Both the position numbers and the translations under genes were made by a program. From NCBI RefSeq assembly GCF_021026095.1, contig NZ_JAJNCU010000001.1:1-64000 (forward strand): a stretch of DNA of 64,000 nucleotides. The letters run 5' to 3'. The DNA is from Salinicoccus halitifaciens. GTDB lineage: Bacteria; Bacillota; Bacilli; Staphylococcales; Salinicoccaceae. This document shows positions 26,352 through 34,124 of the stretch, piece after piece; the stretch's first letter is position 1; each line of letters begins with the position of its first letter. The notes beneath the pieces are model-generated. The model worked only from the letters and a program-made list of their open reading frames with translations. It had not been told where the DNA came from and searched no databases.

Positions 26352-27179
26352 ATGGAAATCATACACCTGAAAGATACCAATCTGCAGTATTGGCAAACAC
26401 ATTCAAGGGAAAATGTTGTCGCACTCGGCTTTTTCGACGGGGTGCATAAAGGTCATCAACATGTCATTGATACAGCCAAGGCAGTCGCGGATGAGAAGAA
26501 CGTATCGCTCGATGTCATGAGTTTCTTTCCTCATCCCAAGACGGTGCTCTCAAACGGCAAAATCGTCATCCAGTACCTGATGACGCTCGATGAGAAGGCG
26601 AAAGCGCTGGAAGCGATGGGCGTGGACCGGTTCTATATCGTCAATTTCACCAAAGCCTTCGCCGCGCTGCCGCCGGAGGAGTATATCGAAGAATATCTCT
26701 ATAAGTTCGGCACGGTGCATGCCGTGGCAGGGTTCGATTTCACGTACGGTTCCAAAGGCGCAGGGAAGATCGGTACGCTCTACGAAACATCCGGCCGCCG
26801 GATCACAGCGACAGAGGTCGGCAAAGTGGAATGCCAGGGCGAGAAAGTGAGCTCGACGCTGATCCGGGAGATGATCCTCACCGGGCGCATGCAGAAAGTG
26901 GAAGAGCTGATGGGCAGGCCTTTCACCACCCATACCCGCATTTCGAACGGCTACTTCCAGCATCAGCCGGCATTCATACTGCCGGAGAGCGGCTACTATG
27001 ACGTGATGCTCGAATCGCGGTTCCACAAGCTGAACTGTACATTATATGTGGATAATGAGAACAACCATATCGGCTTTACCGACAAGACGCTGTTGAAGCA
27101 TTTCAACAACAGGAATATCAAGATCACATGGTTCAATAAAACAGCTGCATTTGCGTACAAGCAATATGCCACCGTGTAG
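26352..27179 (+). CDS. RibF-like FAD synthetase with a degenerate riboflavin kinase domain
   Basis: About 275 residues, shorter than the roughly 310-320 of housekeeping RibF. The N-terminal FMN adenylyltransferase domain is intact, with A-L-G-F-F-D-G-V-H-K-G-H near residues 23-34, F-F-P-H-P near 60 and S-S-T-L-I-R near 170. The C-terminal region begins G-R-P-F but lacks the G-F-P-T-A-N kinase motif expected just after it, and is truncated. It therefore probably makes FAD from FMN only. In Geobacillus the anthranilate hydroxylase gene cluster also contains a RibF-type gene. The housekeeping RibF is expected elsewhere in the genome. The start at 26352 follows AAAGGGG; the upstream in-frame ATG at 26343 is possible. 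Confidence 0.8.
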   Translation: MEIIHLKDTNLQYWQTHSRENVVALGFFDGVHKGHQHVIDTAKAVADEKNVSLDVMSFFPHPKTVLSNGKIVIQYLMTLDEKAKALEAMGVDRFYIVNFTKAFAALPPEEYIEEYLYKFGTVHAVAGFDFTYGSKGAGKIGTLYETSGRRITATEVGKVECQGEKVSSTLIREMILTGRMQKVEELMGRPFTTHTRISNGYFQHQPAFILPESGYYDVMLESRFHKLNCTLYVDNENNHIGFTDKTLLKHFNNRNIKITWFNKTAAFAYKQYATV

Positions 27180-27194
27180 AAGGAGATCAGCATA

Positions 27195-27968
27195 ATGCCA
27201 GATATCAAGAAATTAGCAGATGAAATATATGAAGCAGAAAAGACGGGCGTACCCATCCAGCCGCTCACCGAAAGGCATCCGGAGCTCACAGCTGCGGATG
27301 CTTATGCGGTCCAGCTGAAATATGCCGAACGCCGGATGGATGACGGCGCGGTCGTCAAAGGCAAGAAGATCGGCCTGACGTCCAAGGCCATGCAGGAGAT
27401 GCTCGGCGTCGACCAGCCGGATTACGGCCATATCTTCGATGATATGATCTACAAGGAAGGCGAGAAAATCGATGTCGGCCGGTTCATTCAGCCGAGGATC
27501 GAATTCGAGATCGCCTTCGTGCTGAAAGAAGACATCGATGCTGCGAATATCACAGCGGATAATGCGGCGGACTACATCGATTATGCGGTGCCGGCCGCAG
27601 AACTCATCGACAGCCGGATCGCCGACTGGAAGATCAAGTTCGAGGATACGGTGTCCGATAACGGTTCCTCCGCCGGTGCACTGCTCGGTGAAAAGCAGCT
27701 GAAGCTTGACGATATCGACCTGCCGGCTGAACGGATGGAGATCTTCAAAAACGGCATGAAGATCGACAAAGGCTATGGCAGCGCGGTGCTCGGCAACCCG
27801 CTGGAAGCCGTCGTATGGCTTGCGAAGTCCCTCGACGAGTACGATATCGGCTTGAAAAAAGGCGAAGTCGTGCTGGCCGGATCACTGACCAAAGCCATGG
27901 ATGTGGACGCTGGTGATATATTCGAAGCGCATTTTGAGAATCTTGGCTCGGTCAAGGTTGAATTTTAA
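27195..27968 (+). CDS. 2-oxopent-4-enoate hydratase / 4-oxalocrotonate decarboxylase family (paralogue B)
   Basis: Second MhpD/XylI-family enzyme, 257 residues, with the same motifs as paralogue A: K-I-G-L-T-S-K-A-M near residue 57, E-F-E-I-A-F near 100, E-L-I-D-S-R near 134 and D-N-G-S-S near 152. It lies 15 bp after the RibF-like gene with a good AGGAGATC ribosome site. Its GC-rich codon use differs from paralogue A, suggesting separate origins rather than a recent duplication. With paralogue A it would convert 4-oxalocrotonate via 2-oxopent-4-enoate to 4-hydroxy-2-oxovalerate. No aldolase or acetaldehyde dehydrogenase gene follows. Confidence 0.8.
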   Translation: MPDIKKLADEIYEAEKTGVPIQPLTERHPELTAADAYAVQLKYAERRMDDGAVVKGKKIGLTSKAMQEMLGVDQPDYGHIFDDMIYKEGEKIDVGRFIQPRIEFEIAFVLKEDIDAANITADNAADYIDYAVPAAELIDSRIADWKIKFEDTVSDNGSSAGALLGEKQLKLDDIDLPAERMEIFKNGMKIDKGYGSAVLGNPLEAVVWLAKSLDEYDIGLKKGEVVLAGSLTKAMDVDAGDIFEAHFENLGSVKVEF

Positions 27969-28159
27969 GTACACTAACATTCCTATCGAAGATATTTTAA
28001 TTTCGCATTAGATACTGGTCTCTTATAAAATTTATATACAGAAATGAGAAAGCACCCATGAGAATATGGTTGTTTTAATTTGAATCCTTTGTAGCTTTTC
28101 GTCCATGTTCCTCATACGCAGTTAACACAGGCATGAGTGTAATTTATAAGTTGAGAAAG
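27969..28159 (+). other. Intergenic stretch after the aromatic cluster
   Basis: AT-rich sequence with no supported gene or repeat. It joins the terminator at 28160. Confidence 0.4.
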
Positions 28160-28190
28160 TGATGTATCCATAAGGGTACATCATTTTTTT
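28160..28190 (+). terminator. Terminator of the aromatic cluster
   Basis: GATGTA-CC pairs with GG-TACATC around a short A-rich loop and is followed by ATTTTTTT. It ends the transcript that includes the flavin reductase, RibF-like and hydratase genes. Confidence 0.75.
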
Positions 28191-28250
28191 ATTGATAAAA
28201 GATTTACGTTAACTGAATTTTATTTCACATAAATTAATTATTTTTAAAAT

Positions 28251-28291
28251 TTAATTGAAATTTCAATTAATTATGATGTATAATTACATCA
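28251..28291 (+). promoter_or_regulatory. Promoter of the OatA-like gene embedded in two palindromes
   Basis: TTGAAA (28255-28260) and TATAAT (28279-28284) are spaced by 18 bp. The -35 lies inside a perfect 20-bp palindrome whose half is TTAATTGAAA (28251-28270). The -10 is flanked by the inverted repeat TGATGTA/TACATCA (28274-28291). This arrangement strongly suggests repression by dimeric regulators, but which ones is unknown. Confidence 0.65.
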
Positions 28292-28320
28292 ACTATTCAG
28301 CAAAATGAAAAGAAGGTGTT

Positions 28321-30348
28321 ATGATGACAAAGTCAAGCTCCGAACTCGATATGGAAAGAAAGCGCTTCAGACCTGAAATTGAAGGGTTGCGTATCGTCGC
28401 AGCACTGCTTGTCGCGGTTTATCACATTTGGATGCAGAGGGTGTCGGGCGGTGTGGATGTATTTTTCGTCGTATCGGGTTTCCTCATTACTGCTTCTTTG
28501 TTATCGAAAGTCAGGAAAGACGGTACAGTCAATTTCTTCGACTTCATACTGGGTCTTGCCAAAAGGCTGTTTCCCGCCGCTTTCACCGTACTTTTCACCG
28601 TGATCATCGTAAGCTACTTCATTTTGCCTGAAACACAGTGGATGCAGACGATCAAAGAAGTCTTCGCTTCAATTCTGTATCTTGAAAACTGGCAGCTCGC
28701 CATATCGAATACCGATTATCTGGACCAATCAAATGCGAAAAGCCCGGTGCAGCACTTCTGGGCCATGAGCATCCAGGGTCAGTTTTATATCATCTGGTTC
28801 TTCATCATTATGCTCGCACTCTGGATCAGTCGGAAGCTGAGAGGGGAAATCAAAAAGACGCTGTTCATCATACTCACTGCCCTGACGGTTGTCTCCTTTG
28901 GTTTTTCCGTTTATCTCACGGAAGTGAACCAGCCTTTCGCATATTTCGATACAAGGACACGAGTATGGGAATTCGCCCTCGGCGGTCTGTTGTTCCTGTT
29001 CATCACCAAAATCAAACTTCCGTACTGGATGAGCGGCATGGTCGGATGGTTCGGTCTCGCTGCCCTCGTCAGCTGCGGTGTGCTTTTGGATGTAGGCGGA
29101 CAGTTTCCAGGTTACGTCGCCCTCTGGCCGGTATTGGCGGCAATACTGATCCTCGCCGCAGGAGAGAATCCGACAAGATTCGGAGTGGAGAAATTCCTCG
29201 GTTCCGGACCTATGAGGAAACTCGGCGGCTATTCATACGGCCTGTACTTATGGCATTGGCCGATTGTGGCATTTTATTATGTGGTGATGGAGACGCGAGA
29301 TATACCAGTGCTTCACGGTATCCTCATTATCCTGGTGTCATTTGGATTGTCATGGATTGTGACGAATGTCGTTGAAAAACCAATCAGAAGCATAAAAGGA
29401 ATAAAGAACTACCGGCCGAAGGTGGCCACCGTCCTGGTGATGATGGCACTTCCGGCGGTCATAGCCAACACGGCGTGGGTCGGTTCACTCCAGAACAATG
29501 TCGCTGAAAGCACGACAGATTCGGCGCAGGATTTTCCGGGAGCGATGGCGGTGGAAAATGATATAGACATTACTTATGATGCCGACACCCCGCTGCTGCC
29601 GAGGCCAGCGAACCTGGATGGCGATGTCGCCGACACCTATGAAATCGGCTGCCATCATGAAGACGGACAGAAGGAACTCCCGGTATGTGAATATGGGGAT
29701 CTGGAAGATCCGAAATATGAAGTGATACTGGTCGGCGGGTCGCATGTCGTGCCGTGGCTGGGTACACTGCAGACCTTCGCGCAGGAAGAGGAAATCAAGA
29801 TCTATAACATCACCAAGATCAGCTGCCGCTTCAACGGGGAAGGTGTCGGTGAGGAAATGTCGCCGGACTGCCTTGAATGGAACCAGATGGCGAAAGAAAA
29901 GGTGATCGAGCTCGATGCGGACCTGATTATCGTCAATACGGACGTGGGGGATGGAAGCGTGCCGGAAGTCGAACCTGAAAGGGTCGATTTGTACCGGGAA
30001 CTGGAGAAGCACGACGTTGAAATATTCGGCATCAGGAACAATCCGCGCCCGCTGTTCGATATGAACATATGCGCAAATCCTGAAAATGTCGATCATGAAG
30101 ACTGTGTAATCCCTGCAGAAGAATACGTCCCGCAACCGAGCAAATGGAGCAGGGTGGAAAATAAACCCGGAAACGTCACAGAATATGACTACTCCGAATA
30201 CTTCTGTCCGGACGGCAGCTGTCCGGCCATCATCGGCAAGACAATCGTCTATTTCGACGGCTTCCATATGTCGAACAGCTATGCTGAGTCCATGGGTCCG
30301 ATAGTCAGGGAAGATCTGATGGAGAAGCTTGAGAGCTTGGAGCGCTAG
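28321..30348 (+). CDS. OatA-like O-acyltransferase (acyltransferase-3 plus SGNH domain)
   Basis: Polytopic membrane acyltransferase of 675 residues. The N-terminal acyltransferase-3 domain (about 10-375) has R-P-E-I-E-G-L-R, V-A-V-Y-H near residues 34-38 and D-V-F-F-V-V-S-G-F-L near 45-54. The extracellular C-terminal SGNH-type domain (about 420-670) has V-G-G-S-H near residue 478 in place of the usual G-D-S block and a terminal D-G-F-H motif near 645 for the catalytic Asp-His. Proteins of this build O-acetylate peptidoglycan or surface polysaccharides. Unlike classic OatA, the first SGNH block reads G-G-S-H. RBS AAGGTG precedes the ATG pair. It is a single gene between two terminators. Confidence 0.82.
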   Translation: MMTKSSSELDMERKRFRPEIEGLRIVAALLVAVYHIWMQRVSGGVDVFFVVSGFLITASLLSKVRKDGTVNFFDFILGLAKRLFPAAFTVLFTVIIVSYFILPETQWMQTIKEVFASILYLENWQLAISNTDYLDQSNAKSPVQHFWAMSIQGQFYIIWFFIIMLALWISRKLRGEIKKTLFIILTALTVVSFGFSVYLTEVNQPFAYFDTRTRVWEFALGGLLFLFITKIKLPYWMSGMVGWFGLAALVSCGVLLDVGGQFPGYVALWPVLAAILILAAGENPTRFGVEKFLGSGPMRKLGGYSYGLYLWHWPIVAFYYVVMETRDIPVLHGILIILVSFGLSWIVTNVVEKPIRSIKGIKNYRPKVATVLVMMALPAVIANTAWVGSLQNNVAESTTDSAQDFPGAMAVENDIDITYDADTPLLPRPANLDGDVADTYEIGCHHEDGQKELPVCEYGDLEDPKYEVILVGGSHVVPWLGTLQTFAQEEEIKIYNITKISCRFNGEGVGEEMSPDCLEWNQMAKEKVIELDADLIIVNTDVGDGSVPEVEPERVDLYRELEKHDVEIFGIRNNPRPLFDMNICANPENVDHEDCVIPAEEYVPQPSKWSRVENKPGNVTEYDYSEYFCPDGSCPAIIGKTIVYFDGFHMSNSYAESMGPIVREDLMEKLESLER

Positions 30349-30367
30349 AAACTGTTTAAAACAATAT

Positions 30368-30423
30368 AAAACACCTCCGAAATGGTACAATGAATCAGGT
30401 ACCGAGTCCCGGAGGTGTTTTTG
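30368..30423 (+). terminator. Bidirectional-looking terminator after the acyltransferase
   Basis: AAAACACCTCCG pairs with CGGAGGTGTTTT across a 30-base loop that itself contains GGTAC repeats. T-rich on the right side. Confidence 0.8.
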
Positions 30424-30554
30424 CGTGGACAGAAACAGATATTCAACTGATGGGGAGTGTACGGCCAGGATGGTTTTATTTATTTCAGTATAGTTTACTT
30501 ACATAATTACAGCGGGTACATGATAGTATAACGATGAAGGCGGGGTGGACGGTT

Positions 30555-31697
30555 ATGGACATGCAGGAAATGAAGCGGATATTCTCAAGCAATGAAGGTA
30601 TCGTACTGACATTCATATTCACCCTGATCTTCATCATCACGAACCTCATCATGGTGGATTTCGCAGGTGTTCAGGAGCTGATCATAGGACAGGACCAGAC
30701 ACCGTTCTTCATCCTGATACTCATCGTGATCCTGGCATACCTCTTTAAAAATTCGAAAGTTGAAATGAATCAGACGAGATTTTTATTTATAACAGTATGG
30801 AGCTTGTACGTCCTCAGCATCTTCATCAGCATGGTCGTGAACCGGGACTTCGTATGGACGGAAGGGTTCGTGCTTGTGATGCTGTCGGTCATGTTCTGCT
30901 TCAGGCTGCCGAGGGAACTTTTAACTATCATAGTGATTTCAGCCTTGATCAGTCTGCCGGCGTTGCTGTTGCAGCCGCATGTCCTGAATGAGACCGGTGC
31001 GACATTCGTATTGATCTATACTGCTGGATTGATGTTCCTGCCGAGGAGTAATAAAGCCATGTTGTATTACGGCCTGCCGGCATTTGCACTGCTGCTGGTA
31101 ATGACACACAGCAGAACTGCGATTGCGGTGTTTGTGGTGGTCACTGTGATCCAGCTGATTTACATCAATTTATATCAGAAGTCAGGACGGGACAGGAGAC
31201 GGTTCTTTATTGTTTTGGCAGCAGTGCTTCTCGGGGTGATCATCGCATTCATCAGACCGATATACAATTTCTTCATCGGCGGCAGCATCACTTCCGATGG
31301 GACGGATTTGAATCAGCTGACCTCCGGCAGGTTCGAGCCGTGGATGCATGTCGTGGATAATATGTCATGGTTCGGTGAGGGGCGTGACTATATCGACTTT
31401 ACATCACTGCTCCATGTGCACAATATATTTTTTGATACATTGGGACGGTACGGCCTCATCACCACTCTGCTGTTTACCGTGTTGCTTATCGGGGCGTTGA
31501 TCATTGCGTTGAGGTCGGTCAGGACATTTCATATCGCACTGTACATCTTCACATTCATCCTGATTGGGATGACGGAGTACAATTACCTTTTCATGTTTGT
31601 TTACTTCAGCCCGGTGATACTGTTGTTTGCGATAGTGAGTTATATGATAGAGACAGCGGATATAAATTATTTTAAACACCTGCACCCATTTAGATGA
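30555..31697 (+). CDS. O-antigen-ligase / polymerase-like membrane protein (Wzy_C type)
   Basis: Membrane protein of about 380 residues with roughly ten to eleven hydrophobic segments and the Wzy_C/O-antigen ligase signature in a large loop: L-T-S-G-R-F-E-P-W, G-E-G-R-D-Y and H-V-H-N-I-F-F-D-T-L-G-R-Y-G near residues 255-305. Such proteins polymerise or transfer surface polysaccharide units outside the membrane. I prefer the ATG at 30555, which follows GGGGTGG by about 7 bases, over the one at 30534. A sequence closely matching its last third of membrane segments reappears as a remnant at 33143-33244. Confidence 0.72.
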   Translation: MDMQEMKRIFSSNEGIVLTFIFTLIFIITNLIMVDFAGVQELIIGQDQTPFFILILIVILAYLFKNSKVEMNQTRFLFITVWSLYVLSIFISMVVNRDFVWTEGFVLVMLSVMFCFRLPRELLTIIVISALISLPALLLQPHVLNETGATFVLIYTAGLMFLPRSNKAMLYYGLPAFALLLVMTHSRTAIAVFVVVTVIQLIYINLYQKSGRDRRRFFIVLAAVLLGVIIAFIRPIYNFFIGGSITSDGTDLNQLTSGRFEPWMHVVDNMSWFGEGRDYIDFTSLLHVHNIFFDTLGRYGLITTLLFTVLLIGALIIALRSVRTFHIALYIFTFILIGMTEYNYLFMFVYFSPVILLFAIVSYMIETADINYFKHLHPFR

Positions 31698-31720
31698 GTG
31701 TAGGTGTTTATCTTGTTCTT
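31674..31720 (+). terminator. Terminator overlapping the end of the ligase-like gene
   Basis: AAACACCTGCAC pairs with GTGTAGGTGTTT (12 bp, one G-U). The left arm lies in the last codons of the gene and the right arm after the stop. The following sequence is T-rich but interrupted. Confidence 0.6.
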
Positions 31721-31849
31721 TAAATGAAAATGTTAATAACTTTTTTGTGTGAGATGTCTCCTAGAATAATTGAGGTGAATAATAAAGTAATTAAGCATTT
31801 TGAAACTCAAGATGTTTAACAACAAATCATAATATTTTACAAAAAATGA

Positions 31850-32710
31850 TTACTCTATACAAACATTGTAAAATGCAGTACCGAAACTAGTTACAGAAGC
31901 ATGAGTTTTATCAACATCAACTTCTCTGAACTGTTTAGTGCTATCGAAAATCTCACGTGTCATTCCTAAGGTCTGGATGACTTTTTCTTCATCTCCACCA
32001 AATTCATCTAATAAACGATCAATAGCTTCTTTAGATTTTATAATACTATCGTTAGACTTAATATCAAAATATTCTTGAGTATTATAATAGGGATCATAAA
32101 AAGTTTTCTTTTTCAAAGGTTTGCCAGGTGGGATATTGATTAATCCTACTCTTTGCAAATTACTTAAACTAATAGCAGTTTGATCAGAGTCGAACATATC
32201 ATCTATTATAAAATAATTATTTAAATAAATACTACTTAAATCCTCAAATTTTAGAAGATAACGAGCCACCGGAATCGTTGACTTATTCATCTTTTTAAAA
32301 AGATAAGCATCAATAGGAGATAATTGTTTAATAACCTCTACGAAAGCATGATTAACTTCTTTGTTATATCTATTGTCCATTGACCTTGATATTAAGTTGA
32401 TAAACAACTCTCTTAAATCCTTTTCATCTATATAATATTTAGTACTTTCTAAGGCTGGTCCAATAAGGCTAAGTTTAGGTTCCTGGATATTTTCGTCAGG
32501 TATTTCTGATATATTATCACCAATTGTTAAAAGAAATTTTTCTAAATCTTTTTGACGGATCGCTTGTTTCTTAGCACTGGCAAAATTTACCCAACCGAAT
32601 GCATAATCCCAGGCTGCTCCAAATGTTTCTGCAGGTTTTTCCGCAGCTTTGCCTGCGAATTTATCTAAAAAAGCTTTTGTTGCACCATATCCTAAATTAT
32701 TTTCATCCAT
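31850..32710 (-). CDS. Abi-alpha (DUF4393) family protein, possible phage defence
   Basis: Protein of about 286 residues matching the Abi_alpha/DUF4393 pattern: a basic and small-residue N-terminus, then E-P-K-L-S-L-I-G-P-A-L-E-S near residue 88, E-L-F-I-N-L-I-S-R-S-M-D near 111 and E-V-I-K-Q-L-S-P-I-D-A near 136. Members have been linked to abortive infection, but the biochemical activity is unknown. The start at 32710 follows GGAGGAAG. The gene is distinctly AT-rich, points against its neighbours and lies between an intact O-antigen-ligase-like gene and the 3' remnant of a second one, so it was probably acquired by insertion. No partner gene is visible. Confidence 0.7.
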   Translation of the reverse strand: MDENNLGYGATKAFLDKFAGKAAEKPAETFGAAWDYAFGWVNFASAKKQAIRQKDLEKFLLTIGDNISEIPDENIQEPKLSLIGPALESTKYYIDEKDLRELFINLISRSMDNRYNKEVNHAFVEVIKQLSPIDAYLFKKMNKSTIPVARYLLKFEDLSSIYLNNYFIIDDMFDSDQTAISLSNLQRVGLINIPPGKPLKKKTFYDPYYNTQEYFDIKSNDSIIKSKEAIDRLLDEFGGDEEKVIQTLGMTREIFDSTKQFREVDVDKTHASVTSFGTAFYNVCIE

Positions 32711-33142
32711 TTTTCTTCCTCCGCCTCTTAGTTTCAAAAAATTATAATATCATTTTGAAAATAACAGTCCATAACTACTCTTTTAATTTTAACTTTGTCC
32801 AATTCTAAAGTCATAGTTTGGATTTTATCTTTATTGAGTTTCTAAAAATCTAGAATATCTATTCTGATACTTTTTCTTTGTGAAATATATAAAGATAGGA
32901 TTATAAATTCTAACATTTCTTCAAATATAACATGTATTATTTAGAATTTTAAGAAATCTACTGTAATAGTATTTAAGCTTTTCTCTTACGTTAAAGTCAA
33001 TTACGAAATACCTATAATAAATTTGAAAAATTATTACTGAATTAAATTTATTTCTCTTTCAAGATTTATTGCTTATTATTTTAGTAAGAAATACTGATGA
33101 GTATTTTTAAGATCTTATCTTAATTAGCACTCCGAATCTATT
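32711..33142. other. Very AT-rich non-coding stretch
   Basis: No coding frame, tRNA or clear repeat is seen. It must carry the promoter of the Abi-alpha gene at its left end. It reaches to the edge of the polysaccharide-gene remnant and probably belongs to the acquired segment. Confidence 0.4.
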
Positions 33143-33244
33143 TACCTTTTCATGTTCGTCTACTTCAGCCCGGTGATATTGTTGTTTGTGATAGTGAGTC
33201 ATCTGCTTGAAGTTATCCGGGAGGAAAAAAGAAGATATATATAA
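33143..33244 (+). pseudogene. 3' remnant of an O-antigen-ligase-like gene
   Basis: An open frame encodes about 33 residues: Y-L-F-M-F-V-Y-F-S-P-V-I-L-L-F near its start, then H-L-L-E-V-I-R-E-E-K and a stop at 33242. The first 20 or so residues match the end of the intact protein encoded at 30555-31697 nearly exactly, and the DNA is also very similar. No start codon or upstream domain remains. It is followed by its own terminator. The simplest reading is a second, tandem ligase-like gene whose front part was lost when the AT-rich Abi-alpha segment arrived. Confidence 0.8.
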
Positions 33245-33263
33245 TAGAATCATTGAGTGAGTT

Positions 33264-33293
33264 TGCCCATGCCAAGAGGCGTGGGTATTTTTT
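33264..33293 (+). terminator. Terminator after the ligase remnant
   Basis: GCCCATGCC pairs with GGCGTGGGT (G-U included) around AAGA, followed by ATTTTTT. Confidence 0.8.
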
Positions 33294-33397
33294 AAAGTTT
33301 TTGTAAGGACAGGGTCATTTTATTTTAAGCCGTTCAATGTTAAACTGTATTATGGTAAAAAATACAAGTTAAAACAATGATGAGAAAGGACGTTTTC

Positions 33398-33952
33398 ATG
33401 CCAAGGTTCACTAGGATGGTTTTATTGACTTTAAGCTTCATTACGGTGATTGGGGTGGTCCTTGCCAGTGTCATCGCACTCAACTTCTCCGAAGTGAGAA
33501 GCGGCATCGGGAGTGTTTTCGGTCAGTCTTCTCCGGATGAGTCGGAAATGCCTGAAGAGGACGAAGAACTTGCGGAACTGGCCGATGCCGGTTCGGACGG
33601 AGAGTTTAATGTATCCGATGAATCAATGGATGATGGCCTGCCGAGTGAGCAGCAATTCGCAGACGATCTTCACCATATGACCCATCAGAAGGTCAGAGCC
33701 TCACCAAAGTGGGGGAGCCTTGCAATCACAGATGAGCGTATCGAGCAGATGTATGAAACAGCCGAGGCATCGGATTATACCTACAGGAAATTTTATATGA
33801 GAGCTCTTGAAGATTGGATGGAAGGCGACTTCTCGAATGCCGTTCAGGTGCACAACATTATATGGACTGAACAGAACGGCAATGTCGGTAAGGCTACAGG
33901 TCTGATGACACCGGAAGAAGAAGAGGAATATATTGAAAGACATTTTGAGTGA
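33398..33952 (+). CDS. Membrane-anchored protein with acidic linker (possible DUF6241 family)
   Basis: About 184 residues from the ATG at 33398, chosen because AGAAAGGA lies 7 bases upstream; earlier in-frame ATGs overlap this site. One N-terminal membrane segment (about 5-27) is followed by an acidic linker rich in D, E and S (about 45-85), then a small helical domain with L-H-H-M-T-H-Q-K-V-R-A near residue 90 and an E-rich C-terminus. The H-H-M-T-H-Q-K-V motif resembles DUF6241 proteins of Bacillota, whose function is unknown. Topology suggests an extracellular domain. A terminator overlaps its end, so it is monocistronic. Confidence 0.65.
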   Translation: MPRFTRMVLLTLSFITVIGVVLASVIALNFSEVRSGIGSVFGQSSPDESEMPEEDEELAELADAGSDGEFNVSDESMDDGLPSEQQFADDLHHMTHQKVRASPKWGSLAITDERIEQMYETAEASDYTYRKFYMRALEDWMEGDFSNAVQVHNIIWTEQNGNVGKATGLMTPEEEEEYIERHFE

Positions 33953-33976
33953 GCAGGCCATCGGCCTGCTTTTTTC
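33952..33976 (+). terminator. Terminator after the membrane-anchored protein
   Basis: AGCAGGCC pairs with GGCCTGCT around ATC, then TTTTTC. The left arm overlaps the stop codon region. Confidence 0.9.
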
Positions 33977-34061
33977 ATTTTGGAAAAGCAAAAAAAGTAG
34001 TCGGGGAAGACTGCACCTTAAGTGTTATTAAATATTTTTATCACACTCTATACAAATCCGG

Positions 34062-34073
34062 TATTTCACTTAT
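34062..34073 (+). promoter_or_regulatory. 12-mer shared with the tctC promoter region
   Basis: TATTTCACTTAT occurs here, about 50 bp before the TcuA-like gene, and again at 36636-36647 before tctC. Both genes flank the LysR regulator and probably belong to one regulon, so it may be a regulator half site. It could be chance in AT-rich DNA. Confidence 0.4.
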
Positions 34074-34124
34074 CACCGAATATATCCTATCCTTGAGTTA
34101 TCAATTTCAGTGAGGGGTATGAAA

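Noticed and set aside
29485-30390. Minus-strand frame of 301 codons opposite the OatA-like gene
   Set aside because: Antisense shadow of the SGNH domain, with no domain of its own.
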